DNA from: Parendozoicomonas haliclonae
GTDB taxonomy: Bacteria > Pseudomonadota > Gammaproteobacteria > Pseudomonadales > Endozoicomonadaceae
Assembly (NCBI RefSeq): GCF_900174585.1
Contig: NZ_FWPT01000005.1
Span: forward strand, 1 to 64,000
Reading direction: 5' to 3'
Length of the DNA stretch: 64,000 nucleotides
Part shown: positions 26,500 through 34,402 of the stretch, one piece after another
How positions within the stretch are numbered: position 1 is the first letter of the stretch
Layout of the letters: each line of letters starts with the position of its first letter
The notes under the pieces: generated by a model
Seen by the model: the letters and a program-made list of their open reading frames with translations, nothing else
What the model was told of the DNA's origin: nothing
Database searches by the model: none
Position numbers and translations under genes: made by a program

Positions 26500-26590
26500 C
26501 CACGCTACCGCTGATCAGTTGCACAATACCCAAGGCAACTAACTTTGATTTTCGATTGTGAAAATAATTATTCCGAGATTTATAGATGGG
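26500..26590. repeat. 91-bp direct repeat, left copy
   Basis: Starts CCACGCTACCGCTGATCAGT and runs through AACTTTGATTTTCGATT and the CCGAGATTTATAG segment. It matches 29065-29155 at roughly 80% with one single-base indel, in the same orientation. The pair brackets the AT-rich cassette-like island. A short inverted repeat (AGTTGC...GCAACT) lies inside this copy. Nature unknown. Confidence 0.75.
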
Positions 26591-26595
26591 TTGGT

Positions 26596-26994
26596 TTATG
26601 GATTGATTTCTGGGATGTCTTTGGGGAGCTCTACCCAGTCGACCTTGTTGTTTGTATAGACTTGAATATTTGTTTTTAATCGTGGTGACTCGGTTATATT
26701 GCCACGAGATACGTATGTATGGTTCGGGAATTTTTTATTATTTACTGCGTGGATAGTTGATCCGCATTTCTTACAAAAACATTTTGAGAAGTGTTCAGTT
26801 GCATTATATGTATGTAAATGTTCTGCTCCGGAGATAATGCTGTAATCTGATGATTTGAAAATCACCCATGGACTATAGTCGGCACCATTCATTGCTCTGC
26901 ATGTATTGCAGTGACAATTTAAAACGATAAAAGGCTTAGCCGATGCTTTCCACTCAATGCTGCCACATGAGCACTTTCCACGAGTCTCCATCAT
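26596..26994 (-). CDS. GFA/CENP-V-family zinc-binding protein
   Basis: The protein has 132 residues with the zinc ligands of the GFA (glutathione-dependent formaldehyde-activating-like, Mss4-like) fold: KCSCGSIEW, NCHCNTCRAMNGADYSPWV and CFCKKCGSTIHA. Family members bind zinc and in some cases glutathione adducts; most have no proven role. A second, different member follows at 27117. It is the last gene of the island before the left direct repeat. Confidence 0.85.
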   Translation of the reverse strand: MMETRGKCSCGSIEWKASAKPFIVLNCHCNTCRAMNGADYSPWVIFKSSDYSIISGAEHLHTYNATEHFSKCFCKKCGSTIHAVNNKKFPNHTYVSRGNITESPRLKTNIQVYTNNKVDWVELPKDIPEINP

Positions 26995-27116
26995 AGTTTT
27001 TATTACCGTTGTGATGATGTTTAATATGCGCTAGGTCTATAGCGTGCAAACCTTAATAAGTTGCGCTTCAGGTATCGCTTTGATTTATTTTTTTTGGTGC
27101 AAGCTGTTTATGCATG

Positions 27117-27536
27117 TCAGCTTTTGTTGCGTGATGGCTCATAGCTTTCGTAGCGCGGTAAGTCTGAATCTAGATCGTCCCAAGAAGCTTTGGATGTGAC
27201 AAAGTTATGTGATATTGGACGCTCATTAATTTCAGAGTCCAGTATGCCGAGTCGAATTCTATATTTATTGGGGTTTCCCGAATTTGAACTGAACACTGGC
27301 GAACCACAATTTTTACAGAAATACCGTCTTTTTCCAGAAACTCTCTCATAAAACTCGAGTTGCTTATCTTTATCGAGGATTACAAAGTCTTCAGTATTTA
27401 TAAATCCATTTGTCGCATAAGCTGTACCAGTGGCCTTACGGCATAGTGAACAATGGCAGTGTATTATATCTGTGATATGGCCATTCAGTTCAATTTGAAT
27501 AGAGCCACATAAGCAGCTTCCTTTATATTTATTCAT
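27117..27536 (-). CDS. GFA/CENP-V-family zinc-binding protein
   Basis: The protein has 139 residues: SCLCGSIQIEL, CHCSLCRKATGTAYATN and YFCKNCGSPVFSS supply the cysteine pairs of the GFA fold. It differs clearly from the neighbour at 26596, so it is not a recent tandem duplicate. The gene begins ~60 bp after an attC-like core (minus GTTAGATG at 27603-27597), the spacing expected of a gene cassette. Confidence 0.85.
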   Translation of the reverse strand: MNKYKGSCLCGSIQIELNGHITDIIHCHCSLCRKATGTAYATNGFINTEDFVILDKDKQLEFYERVSGKRRYFCKNCGSPVFSSNSGNPNKYRIRLGILDSEINERPISHNFVTSKASWDDLDSDLPRYESYEPSRNKS

Positions 27537-27596
27537 TTTATTTATTTTTCGAATTTGTTTAGTTGGAGGTAAATGTTGACGCTGATGATTTGTGGC

Positions 27597-27648
27597 ATCT
27601 AACTCGTCCCACGATCGAGCTGAGAAATACCATGATCACTTGTTAGGT
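27597..27648 (-). repeat. attC-like recombination site (52 bp core-to-core)
   Basis: On the minus strand it runs from ACCTAAC (27648-27642, fits RYYYAAC) to GTTAGAT (27603-27597, fits GTTRRRY). The core spacing is near that of minimal integron attC sites. ACCTAAC contains the stop codon of the upstream gene, a common cassette arrangement. The inner stem is weak, so this may be decayed or a chance match. Confidence 0.4.
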
Positions 27649-27924
27649 GCTGATCCACACAAAAAGCAATAATAATATAGCTACTGCCAAATAGGGTATT
27701 GGTGAAATGTACCATTTAATCGGTGTGTTACGTGAGCTTATAACTCGCTCTCTTATTTTTTCTCTGGTTCCTTTATCAGGGAAAGCTATGTTTGGAAACA
27801 ATAGGCAAAACAAAGAAAAAACAAGAAGGGTGATGCCAAATGAATAATCCAGATACGTCAATATCATTCCTAGAACAAGAATAAATGTTAATGCTTTTTT
27901 ATCTGAGATCTTCATAAATAACAT
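27643..27924 (-). CDS. small membrane protein in cassette-like island
   Basis: The protein has 93 residues and is AT-rich. Three hydrophobic segments: ALTFILVLGMILTYLDYSF, ITLLVFSLFCLLFPNIAF and a C-terminal YLAVAILLLLFVWIST, with a basic loop between the second and third. No family is recognised. An internal ATG at 27915 is an alternative start. Its stop codon lies inside the attC-like core at 27642-27648. Confidence 0.5.
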   Translation of the reverse strand: MLFMKISDKKALTFILVLGMILTYLDYSFGITLLVFSLFCLLFPNIAFPDKGTREKIRERVISSRNTPIKWYISPIPYLAVAILLLLFVWIST

Positions 27925-28129
27925 TGTATTTTGTTTATTTATGTATCTAGTAATGGTAAAAGTATTGGATTCTTATTGCTACTCGGTTCAATTAACTCAG
28001 TTGCTAAAGTTTTGTATGGTGCCTGACGCTTGGTTCAGGTTTCGTCATTTGGATTTTTTGTTGGGTGTCTCTGAACTTGATAATGGCATCCTGATTTTAG
28101 GATTCTTTAATAAAATATTTTTAAAAAAT
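27925..28129. other. AT-rich gap without a gene
   Basis: About 200 bp between two minus-strand genes. It contains a small hairpin (CCTGACGCTTGGTTCAGG near 28021-28038) and a minus ACCCAAC motif near 28060 that could be half of a decayed attC site, but no convincing partner core was found. Confidence 0.3.
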
Positions 28130-28492
28130 CTATCGCTTTGGTATGGCTACTACTTGTTGATTGTCTTCATAGATTATTTTTCCAGGTTTATCTGAGTTGT
28201 TTTCACAAACCTCAAGACCACAAGCTTGTAAAATTGGTATGATGACTCTTACTTTTTTGATTGCTTCAATTGCTGTATTTTTGAACCAGTAGACGCTATT
28301 CTTATTTTCACCTAGCTCAAAGATTACAGGTGTAATTAGATGTTTTTGAAACCAATTTAAACAGTCATCAAATGATTTTTTAAATTCAATTGGAATTTCG
28401 TCGTCTTTTTTTAATTTAAATGCTGCGCCCAAAACACCCTGATCTACTCCAGAGTTTTTATTTTTATAATTTACTGTAAATCGAGTATACAT
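28130..28492 (-). CDS. hypothetical protein in cassette-like island
   Basis: The ATG at 28492 is preferred (120 residues), because the upstream part of the open frame runs back through the attC-like site. The protein begins YTRFTVNYKNKNSG and is soluble, with FDDCLNWFQKHLITPVIFEL and IKKVRVIIPILQACGLEVCE. No family is recognised. It starts ~25 bp after the attC-like site, as cassette genes do. Confidence 0.5.
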   Translation of the reverse strand: MYTRFTVNYKNKNSGVDQGVLGAAFKLKKDDEIPIEFKKSFDDCLNWFQKHLITPVIFELGENKNSVYWFKNTAIEAIKKVRVIIPILQACGLEVCENNSDKPGKIIYEDNQQVVAIPKR

Positions 28493-28516
28493 AAATGCAC
28501 CTGATGATATTTGAAC

Positions 28517-28615
28517 AGCTAATGCCGCGCACAGTGGCTGGCGAAGCTGGCGGTTTTTGTGCGAATAGCACAAAAAGTGACAGGTTTGACAGTCCGTTGC
28601 TGCGCCTTGTTAAGT
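28517..28615 (-). repeat. attC-like integron recombination site (99 bp)
   Basis: Minus strand: ACTTAAC (28615-28609, fits RYYYAAC) then AAGGCGCAGCAACGGACTG, a central perfect 9-bp hairpin (28554-28562 with 28568-28576), CAGTGTGCGCGGC-like right arm, and ATTAGCT (28523-28517). The last differs from GTTRRRY only in its first base. GCGCA/TGCGC pair across the arms. TGCACTTAAC/GTTAAGTGCA also occur as a perfect inverted pair at 28609-28618 and 28927-28936, on either side of the MazG-like gene. This is what an intact cassette shows, since its start regenerates the matching core on excision. Confidence 0.6.
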
Positions 28616-28621
28616 GCATTT

Positions 28622-28906
28622 TTACCTGCTGTATTTTACCTTATTGAGTTTATCTTTAAGGATATATGTCTCTTCTAGATCAATATCGTGAACGTTAGCC
28701 AGAGCACATACATAATATAAAATATCATTGAGTTCTTCAGCGATCGAACCCTTAATATTGAACTCTGTAGGCTGGCCTGACTTTTCCTTTCTAATTGCTT
28801 CGGAAAGCTCGCCTACCTCTTCGATCAGTTTCATGAAATATCCCGGCTTGTTTTCGAGATTAAAATCATGTTCCTTAATGGTCTCTTGTATTTCAGATAA
28901 TTTCAT
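28622..28906 (-). CDS. MazG-like nucleotide pyrophosphohydrolase, probable gene cassette
   Basis: The protein has 94 residues. It shows the all-alpha NTP pyrophosphohydrolase signature: FMKLIEEVGELSEAI (ExxE helix) and then SIAEELNDILYYVCALAN (ExxD helix), which bind magnesium. Such enzymes hydrolyse non-canonical or regulatory NTPs to NMP and pyrophosphate and are frequent in integron cassettes (general knowledge). The gene fills almost the whole ~410-bp segment between matching cores at 28936 and 28523. Confidence 0.85.
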   Translation of the reverse strand: MKLSEIQETIKEHDFNLENKPGYFMKLIEEVGELSEAIRKEKSGQPTEFNIKGSIAEELNDILYYVCALANVHDIDLEETYILKDKLNKVKYSR

Positions 28907-29318
28907 TCACATTCTCGATGTATGCGTGCACTTAACAGTTGCTTATATGGCGTTCAGTATCGAATTGGGATGCACGTAAACTAGCAGTCTATCAAGACAG
29001 TAATGATTTTCACTCTGAATACCCGCCACATCAGTACCCCAGCTACCAGTGTATAAAATGTTACCCACGCTACCGCCGGTCAGTTGCACAGTACACCAGG
29101 CAGCCAACTTTGATTTTCGATTCTAAGAAATAATTATGCCGAGATTTGTAGGGGTATGTAAGGGGTTACGGTAAAACCAATCTCTGCTGTCTCAACGTGA
29201 ATTGGTGAAAAATTATGCTTTATCAAGCTGATACTCATAGGGGATTCTATTTTCAGGTTTATTTATCGTGTGTCATAACCACGACCTTAGTACGTGGTTA
29301 TGAAAGGTTATAAATGTA
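28907..29318. other. gene-free 412-bp segment
   Basis: Holds the cassette start core (minus GTTAAGT, 28936-28930), ~130 bp of unremarkable sequence, then the right copy of the direct repeat (29065-29155), and ~160 bp before the TetR stop. No ORF with a ribosome site and no integrase was seen. Confidence 0.6.
29065..29155. repeat. 91-bp direct repeat, right copy
   Basis: Starts CCACGCTACCGCCGGTCAGT and parallels 26500-26590 through AACTTTGATTTTCGATT to CCGAGATTTGTAG. It is not preceded by a gene, so the similarity is not just a shared gene end. It marks the right edge of the AT-rich island. Confidence 0.75.
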
Positions 29319-29975
29319 CTATTCATCATGGTCAGGGAGGTAGTTTTGCATAACGCCGTGAATAGCCTGGTTAAACCATGTAAAGGCCTGTTCCGGGGAG
29401 CAGTTGGTATCGATAAGCATTGCTTCCAAACAATCACTCTGCATATACAGAAAGTAAGCCAGATGGTGACGGGTCTCGTCATCAATATGTACACCAACCC
29501 GGTATAGCAAGCTGGAAAGGGTGCTGACAATAATATCCCCATGCTCTTGCTCAATTTCCGTTAATTCCGGGTAAAGCGCCATACCTTTCTTCAGTTCATC
29601 CTGAAAACGGCTGTCGAGTTCAGAATGGAGTTCAGCCTGAAAAATAGCAGGCAATAGCTCTGCGGCTACCTCATAGAAATTACGACCATTGGTCTCGTCC
29701 GTATCAAACCCGACGACAACGTCCCGAACACCCTTCAGCCAGCGTAAATACAGTTCGTTAAGAATGGACTGTTTGTTGGGGAAGTATTGGTAAATTGACC
29801 CAATCGACATACCTGAGCGTCTGGCAATATGGTTGGTCGTTAATTGCTCCAAACCTTGCTCAGTCAATATCAAACGCGCTTCATCAAGGATGCGCTCGAC
29901 CTTTTCCTGTGAGCGTTTTTGGCGGGGTGACTTTCTTATCGCCACAGTGCGCATATTGGTAGTTTCTGTCGACAA
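29319..29975 (-). CDS. TetR-family transcriptional regulator
   Basis: The protein has 218 residues. Start TTG at 29975 behind GGAGAGAG; an ATG at 29954 is the alternative. Residues 14-65 are the DNA-binding domain (RQKRSQEKVERILDEARLIL, then LTTNHIARRSGMSIGSIYQY and FPNKQSILNEL). The C-terminal ligand-binding half resembles the TetR_C group seen with lipid-responsive regulators. It is divergent from the FadL-type porin and amidohydrolase genes and probably controls them through the palindromes at 30063-30111. Confidence 0.88.
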   Translation of the reverse strand: MSTETTNMRTVAIRKSPRQKRSQEKVERILDEARLILTEQGLEQLTTNHIARRSGMSIGSIYQYFPNKQSILNELYLRWLKGVRDVVVGFDTDETNGRNFYEVAAELLPAIFQAELHSELDSRFQDELKKGMALYPELTEIEQEHGDIIVSTLSSLLYRVGVHIDDETRHHLAYFLYMQSDCLEAMLIDTNCSPEQAFTWFNQAIHGVMQNYLPDHDE

Positions 29976-30062
29976 TTGACTCTCTCCGTAGAGCGCTTAG
30001 CTGTTCTAATGCGAAATAAAACATTTTTACCGTCCAAAAGACAAATGTGAGTTGTGGCTCGC

Positions 30063-30111
30063 ATATTGACCCGTTCAATATTTTGCACATAAGATATGTG
30101 AGCTTAAGCTC
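30063..30111 (+). promoter_or_regulatory. promoter with three palindromes between tetR and fadL-type gene
   Basis: Three perfect inverted repeats stand in a row: ATATTGA-5-TCAATAT (30063-30081), CACATA-3-TATGTG (30086-30100) and GAGCTTAAGCTC (30100-30111). TTGACC (30066-30071) and TAAGAT (30090-30095) form a possible promoter with 18-base spacing, overlapped by the first two. This is a strong candidate operator for the neighbouring TetR regulator; the binding itself is inferred. Confidence 0.55.
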
Positions 30112-30203
30112 GTGTTTTGATGTTGCCGGTTTCACCTGAACCGGTTCTTGGGCTGGCAATGAATAAAAATAAAAAACATAAAAATAACAATGGATCCCTC
30201 ACA

Positions 30204-31289
30204 ATGATTAAGCACACATCCGCATCGCTGGCTGCCGTTATCGCCGCTTGCTCCGGCCTTGCCCAGGCTGGTGGTTTTGAAGGTGACTCACTGCCAATCG
30301 ACCAGCTTTTTGTTGAGGGGAATAACCTCAATATTTCTGGTGCCTATGTTAAGGCCTACGACACGGGGCGTTACGCTGATGCTCTTGGTGGAGGGAATGC
30401 CGGCAAGCCTTACGATAATTTTGTGGTTCCAAGGATGAGCTATAAGCACCAGTGGGATGAAAACTGGTCCTCTGCTGTGATGTATAACCAGCCTTATTTG
30501 CTAAAGGCTGACTACAAACAAGGCGCTTATGCTGGCCAGAAGGGTGAAATCAATAGCGATCAGTTGACATTTTTGGCCCGGTATCAGATGGAAAATGATA
30601 TATCCGTTTACGGTGGTATCCGTATGCTGAAAACGGATGTGTCTGGTGAACTTCCTTCAACGCTTGTTCCTGGCGGTTACTCCCTCAAACTCTCAGATAC
30701 GACAGACTATGGCTATGTTCTGGGGGCTGCATATCAAATTCCTAATATAGCCTTGCTCGCTTCCTTAACTTACACCACAGCAATCAAGCAAAAATTCAGC
30801 ACTACAGAAACCAGTATTCTGGGAACGGCACAATCCAAAACAACCATTGAAATGCCGAAATCCGTGACCTTGGATTTTGAAACCGGAGTGGCTGCCGATA
30901 CCTTGCTGTTTGCTTCCATTCGCTGGGTGGAATGGAAGGAATCAGTGATTGCACCAGAGCAGTATCAAATGCTTTTTGGTGAGCCGCTGAACAGCCACAA
31001 GAAAAATATATTTACCTATACTCTGGGGCTTGGTCATCAGTTGGATGAAAACTGGAGCCTGGCGGCTCTTGCCAGTTATGAAGGGAAAGACGGTGGCGGT
31101 GTAACAGCCCTGGCGACTACTGATGGCTATAAGAGCCTTGGTGGAATTGTCAGCTACAGCACTGGCCCTGTGACGTTAAGTGCGGGTCTGGATTATTACG
31201 TGGCGTATGGGGGTACCGATGAGCTGGGTACCCGCTTCAAAGACGAAAAAGGCGTCACCGGTCTGTTTTCGCTTGATTACAACTTTTAA
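30204..31289 (+). CDS. FadL/TodX-type outer-membrane channel
   Basis: The ATG at 30204 starts a signal peptide (IKHTSASLAAVIAACSGLAQ|A); the frame is open upstream to 30117 but those residues would precede the signal. This gives 361 residues of alternating beta strands ending in LDYNF, the terminal aromatic residue typical of outer-membrane barrels. Segments FVVPRMSYKHQWDENWSSAV and LGLGHQLDENWSLAALASYE are FadL-like. The usual N-terminal NPA hatch motif is not obvious, and the protein is somewhat short (FadL ~420). It likely admits hydrophobic compounds. Followed by the amidohydrolase after a possible hairpin. Confidence 0.75.
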   Translation: MIKHTSASLAAVIAACSGLAQAGGFEGDSLPIDQLFVEGNNLNISGAYVKAYDTGRYADALGGGNAGKPYDNFVVPRMSYKHQWDENWSSAVMYNQPYLLKADYKQGAYAGQKGEINSDQLTFLARYQMENDISVYGGIRMLKTDVSGELPSTLVPGGYSLKLSDTTDYGYVLGAAYQIPNIALLASLTYTTAIKQKFSTTETSILGTAQSKTTIEMPKSVTLDFETGVAADTLLFASIRWVEWKESVIAPEQYQMLFGEPLNSHKKNIFTYTLGLGHQLDENWSLAALASYEGKDGGGVTALATTDGYKSLGGIVSYSTGPVTLSAGLDYYVAYGGTDELGTRFKDEKGVTGLFSLDYNF

Positions 31290-31298
31290 ATCATAGCC

Positions 31299-31329
31299 CG
31301 TGGGCCTCATTATCAATGGGGCCCGCAGC
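31299..31329 (+). terminator. hairpin after FadL-type gene (possible attenuator)
   Basis: CGTGGGCCTC pairs imperfectly with GGGGCCCGCA around an 8-base loop, followed by only three T. It could reduce read-through to the amidohydrolase gene. Confidence 0.35.
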
Positions 31330-31357
31330 CTTTGTCATGATAAGAGTGAACAAAATA

Positions 31358-33154
31358 ATGAACACACTCATCACCGGGGCCTCATGCAAACGACTGTTTG
31401 CCAGTGTTGCTATCTTGAGTGCCACCCTGTGTTTAACGGCCTGCCAGTCCATCTCGACAGAGGTTGATACCGGTTCTTTTGCGGATGCCGTCTATACCGA
31501 TGCCAGAATCAAAACCATGGATACCACCCAGCCGTGGGCTGAGGCATTGGCGATTAAAGATGGACAGTTTGTTGCCGTGGGTAGCCAACAAGATATCAGT
31601 CGCTGGATTGGCCCCCAGACTGATCAAAAACATTTGGACAACAAGCTGGTGTTACCCGGGTTGATAGACTCCCATACCCATCCGGGGCTGGTTTCTTTTT
31701 TAGCTCAGGTTGCACCCATGCCGGATGAGATGTCCCATGACAATACACTCGCGTGGCTGGCTGATTATGCGGCCGACAATCCAGAGCTTCCCATCATTAT
31801 GGGAGGCGTCTGGGATGCTGCGCAATATGGTGTGAAGGGGCCCCATAAAAAAGATCTGGACGCTATCGTGAATGACCGCCCGGTAATACTTATGGAGTAT
31901 TGGGGGCACAGTGTCTGGGTGAACAGCAAGGCGCTGGAGGCCATGGGGGTTGATGACGATACCCCGGATCCTGTCCCGGGCGTTTCTGGCTTTATTCGTG
32001 ACGAGAAGGGTGAAGCAACAGGCTGGGTTACGGAATTTGCGGCGATGCCTTACCTGTTCTCTGTCGTTAAAACCAACGACAACTTTGAAATGATTCTGGA
32101 GTTGTTTCTTGAGTCATTATCTTCTTATGGCGTCACATCTCTGCTGGATGCCGGTAATCTGGCCCATGATGACGAGACTTACAGTGTCCTGGCGAAAATG
32201 GATCGCGAAGGGCGATTGCCAGTGCGTTATGAGGGTGTTTACCACGTCTATCTGCCAGAGCATCTTGATAACGCCATCAGCGAGTTCCATCGTTTGCGTT
32301 CCCGCTATACCACGGAAAACCTGACGTTCCATACCATCAAGATCCATTATGATGGCATCAAGGAGATTCGTACTGCGGGGATGTCCGAGGAATATCTGGA
32401 TGATCCCGGTAACAAGGGCGGGATTCTGGTCGAGCAGGATAAACTGACCCAGTTTATCCGTGATATCAACGATGAAGAGATTGATCTGCATATTCACGTT
32501 GTCGGGGACGAGGCGACAACGATTGCACTGAATGCCTATGAAACTGTGAAGAAAGAGCTGGGTGACAAGCTGTATACCCGCTTAACCCTGTGCCATCTGG
32601 AAATAATCAAACCAGAAGATATGGGGCGTTTCGTCGAGCTGGGAGTGGTTGCCAATTTTACCCCGCAGTGGCATGGCGACCCTATGCATTATCTTGATGC
32701 TGTTATCGGGGAGCGCAATAAACGGGTCTATGTTGCTCAGCCGCTTTTGGAGAGTGGTGCAACAGTGTCGTTTTCAAGCGATGTTATCAGTCCTGCAGAG
32801 TGGGAGCGTGCCAATCCGTTTCTGGGTATGCAGGTTGCTCATAACCGCCAGGATCTGGAAGGAGGCGTGAATGCTCCATTAATGGAACCTGTCTCGGAAC
32901 GACTGACGCTTGAAGCACTGCTGACGGGCTATACCCGCAGTGGCGCCTACCAGCTGCGCAGAGAAAACAGCCTGGGCATGATCAAAGAGGGGATGAGTGC
33001 CGACTTTGTGGTGATGAACGACGACCTCTTCACCATGGATCGTTACAAAATTGCCGAAGCCGAAGCCAATATGACGGTGAAAGACGGTGAGGTTGTGTTT
33101 AAACGCACCTGGCTGGTGAATGTTCAGGAATGGATATTTGATCTGATGTATTAA
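31358..33154 (+). CDS. lipoprotein amidohydrolase, YtcJ-like
   Basis: The ATG at 31358 (598 residues) opens a signal peptide with lipobox LTAC (Cys29). Earlier ATGs (31316, 31337) would lengthen it without a better ribosome site. The protein is a metal-dependent amidohydrolase of the YtcJ/N-substituted-formamide-deformylase type. It shows N-terminal YTDARIKTMD, metal motif LPGLIDSHTHPG, downstream LHIHVVGDEAT (metal His) and LCHLEII, and FSSDVISPAEWERANPF (catalytic Asp), then a C-terminal composite-domain end MIKEGMSADFVVMNDD. It would hydrolyse an amide or related bond in the periplasm or at the surface. Its pairing with a FadL-type porin and TetR suggests breakdown of a hydrophobic amide (inference). 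Confidence 0.82.
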   Translation: MNTLITGASCKRLFASVAILSATLCLTACQSISTEVDTGSFADAVYTDARIKTMDTTQPWAEALAIKDGQFVAVGSQQDISRWIGPQTDQKHLDNKLVLPGLIDSHTHPGLVSFLAQVAPMPDEMSHDNTLAWLADYAADNPELPIIMGGVWDAAQYGVKGPHKKDLDAIVNDRPVILMEYWGHSVWVNSKALEAMGVDDDTPDPVPGVSGFIRDEKGEATGWVTEFAAMPYLFSVVKTNDNFEMILELFLESLSSYGVTSLLDAGNLAHDDETYSVLAKMDREGRLPVRYEGVYHVYLPEHLDNAISEFHRLRSRYTTENLTFHTIKIHYDGIKEIRTAGMSEEYLDDPGNKGGILVEQDKLTQFIRDINDEEIDLHIHVVGDEATTIALNAYETVKKELGDKLYTRLTLCHLEIIKPEDMGRFVELGVVANFTPQWHGDPMHYLDAVIGERNKRVYVAQPLLESGATVSFSSDVISPAEWERANPFLGMQVAHNRQDLEGGVNAPLMEPVSERLTLEALLTGYTRSGAYQLRRENSLGMIKEGMSADFVVMNDDLFTMDRYKIAEAEANMTVKDGEVVFKRTWLVNVQEWIFDLMY

Positions 33155-33182
33155 TGGCATCCGTAAGATTGCCATGCTAATG

Positions 33183-33212
33183 AATCCCGCTACGGTCATC
33201 CGTGGCGGGATT
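33183..33212. terminator. bidirectional hairpin between convergent genes
   Basis: AATCCCGCTACGG and CCGTGGCGGGATT form a 13-bp stem (one G-T) with a 4-base loop, between the amidohydrolase and the CAT-like gene. There is no long T run on either side. Confidence 0.65.
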
Positions 33213-33217
33213 GTTAG

Positions 33218-33853
33218 TTATGCAAACCACTGCTCAGGCGCACTGATTATTCTCTCCAGATCCTGAAAAAACACACACAGCTGATAACCATCGGCAACCG
33301 CATGATTAGCATGTATGCCCACCGGCATAATGATTTTGTCGCCAACCGGGGTGTACTTGCCCCAGCCTATACGCGGTATCTGATCCGGCTTCTTGAGAGG
33401 AACAGGCGTGCCGACGCTGGTAAAGCGCAGCCAGGGCAGGCAGCTGAGAATAATAATGTCGTCACTTTCGCAAAGTTCGGACGAATCAAAGTTGATAGTA
33501 AAGTCGTCCGACTCCCGGGCCTGATCGAAGAGAGGCTGAGCCAACTCAAGAAAAGCCTTGAAGTCGCGCAGCCAGTTCATACGGATAAACCGGACATTCC
33601 TATCCTTGCCCAGCATGGTGGTTGCCACCCGCAGGTTTTGATGGCGGATGGTGTCGTTGCCTCTGATGCGGGTAGCCATCCACTCGGTCTGGTGGGCAAT
33701 CCCCATAAAAATATGCATAAGGGCCAGATAGCTGCTGATGTGATGGTGCTCGCAATAGTCCAGCAGCGGATGGACTTCTACCTCGGCACACACATGGGTG
33801 TAGGGGTAATCCATCTGGTTAAAGAAGGCCAGCTGCTCGGAGCGACTTTGCAT
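33218..33853 (-). CDS. chloramphenicol-acetyltransferase-fold acyltransferase
   Basis: The ATG at 33853 behind CAGGAAGCCTTT is used (211 residues). It has the CAT fold layout and the catalytic motif HANHAVADGYQLCVF, where NHAVADG matches the HHAVCDG type of CatA. Residue spacing and PWLRFTSVGTP also fit. The N-terminal SEQLAFFNQMDYPYTHVCAE is family-like, though resistance activity cannot be assumed; many such proteins are uncharacterised O-acetyltransferases. Confidence 0.8.
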   Translation of the reverse strand: MQSRSEQLAFFNQMDYPYTHVCAEVEVHPLLDYCEHHHISSYLALMHIFMGIAHQTEWMATRIRGNDTIRHQNLRVATTMLGKDRNVRFIRMNWLRDFKAFLELAQPLFDQARESDDFTINFDSSELCESDDIIILSCLPWLRFTSVGTPVPLKKPDQIPRIGWGKYTPVGDKIIMPVGIHANHAVADGYQLCVFFQDLERIISAPEQWFA

Positions 33854-33948
33854 AAAGGCTTCCTGCGGGGAATTTGTCGCTAAGCATAGCAGCGGCTCCA
33901 TAAGCTGTTATCATCCGGATTTGTTTCGCCGATTTCCGGAGTTTATGG

Positions 33949-34284
33949 ATGCCGCATTTCCGTTTTCGTGCCATAGCCCCTGAGTATGTCCAGCAGCTGT
34001 CCCAGCCGCTGGTGGATGAGCTTCACACTTTGATGGAGAGCCCTGAAGGGGACTTTACCATTGAGCATATTCCGGCCAGCTTCTTCTTTGCCGGTCAGCC
34101 TTCTGATGCCTATCCATTTGTTGAAGTGCTCTACTTCGATCGCGGGCAGGCGGTTCAGGATGAGATCGCCCGTGTTATCACCCGCCTGGTACGTGAGGCC
34201 AATGGTCAGCCGGAGCAGGATGTTGCGGTGATCTTTACCCATCTGCAGCCGGTGAATTATTACGACAATGGCGAGCATTATTAA
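33949..34284 (+). CDS. DUF1904 tautomerase-like protein
   Basis: The protein has 111 residues. It begins MPHFRFRAIAPEYVQQLSQP; the Pro after Met is the catalytic position in tautomerase/MIF-fold proteins. FFAGQPSDAYPFVEVLYFDR and AVIFTHLQPVNYYDNGEHY match DUF1904. The ribosome site GGAG lies 7 bases upstream. The reaction is unknown. Confidence 0.75.
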   Translation: MPHFRFRAIAPEYVQQLSQPLVDELHTLMESPEGDFTIEHIPASFFFAGQPSDAYPFVEVLYFDRGQAVQDEIARVITRLVREANGQPEQDVAVIFTHLQPVNYYDNGEHY

Positions 34285-34402
34285 GCTAATGTTCTCATTC
34301 TGTCGTCTGTGAATCCGTTTTCAGGTTTTGGCAGTACAAGTCTTTGTTCAGACAAAAGCACAAGCACGAGCAGCAAAAGAATCACAATCAGGAGCGTTTG
34401 CT

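Noticed and set aside
26500-26590. Direct repeats as attC sites
   Set aside because: Neither copy has a proper RYYYAAC/GTTRRRY pair in either orientation, so they are reported as repeats of unknown nature.
33218-33853. Chloramphenicol resistance gene
   Set aside because: The fold and motif fit the CAT family, but NHAVADG differs from classical CatA and many chromosomal homologues do not confer resistance.
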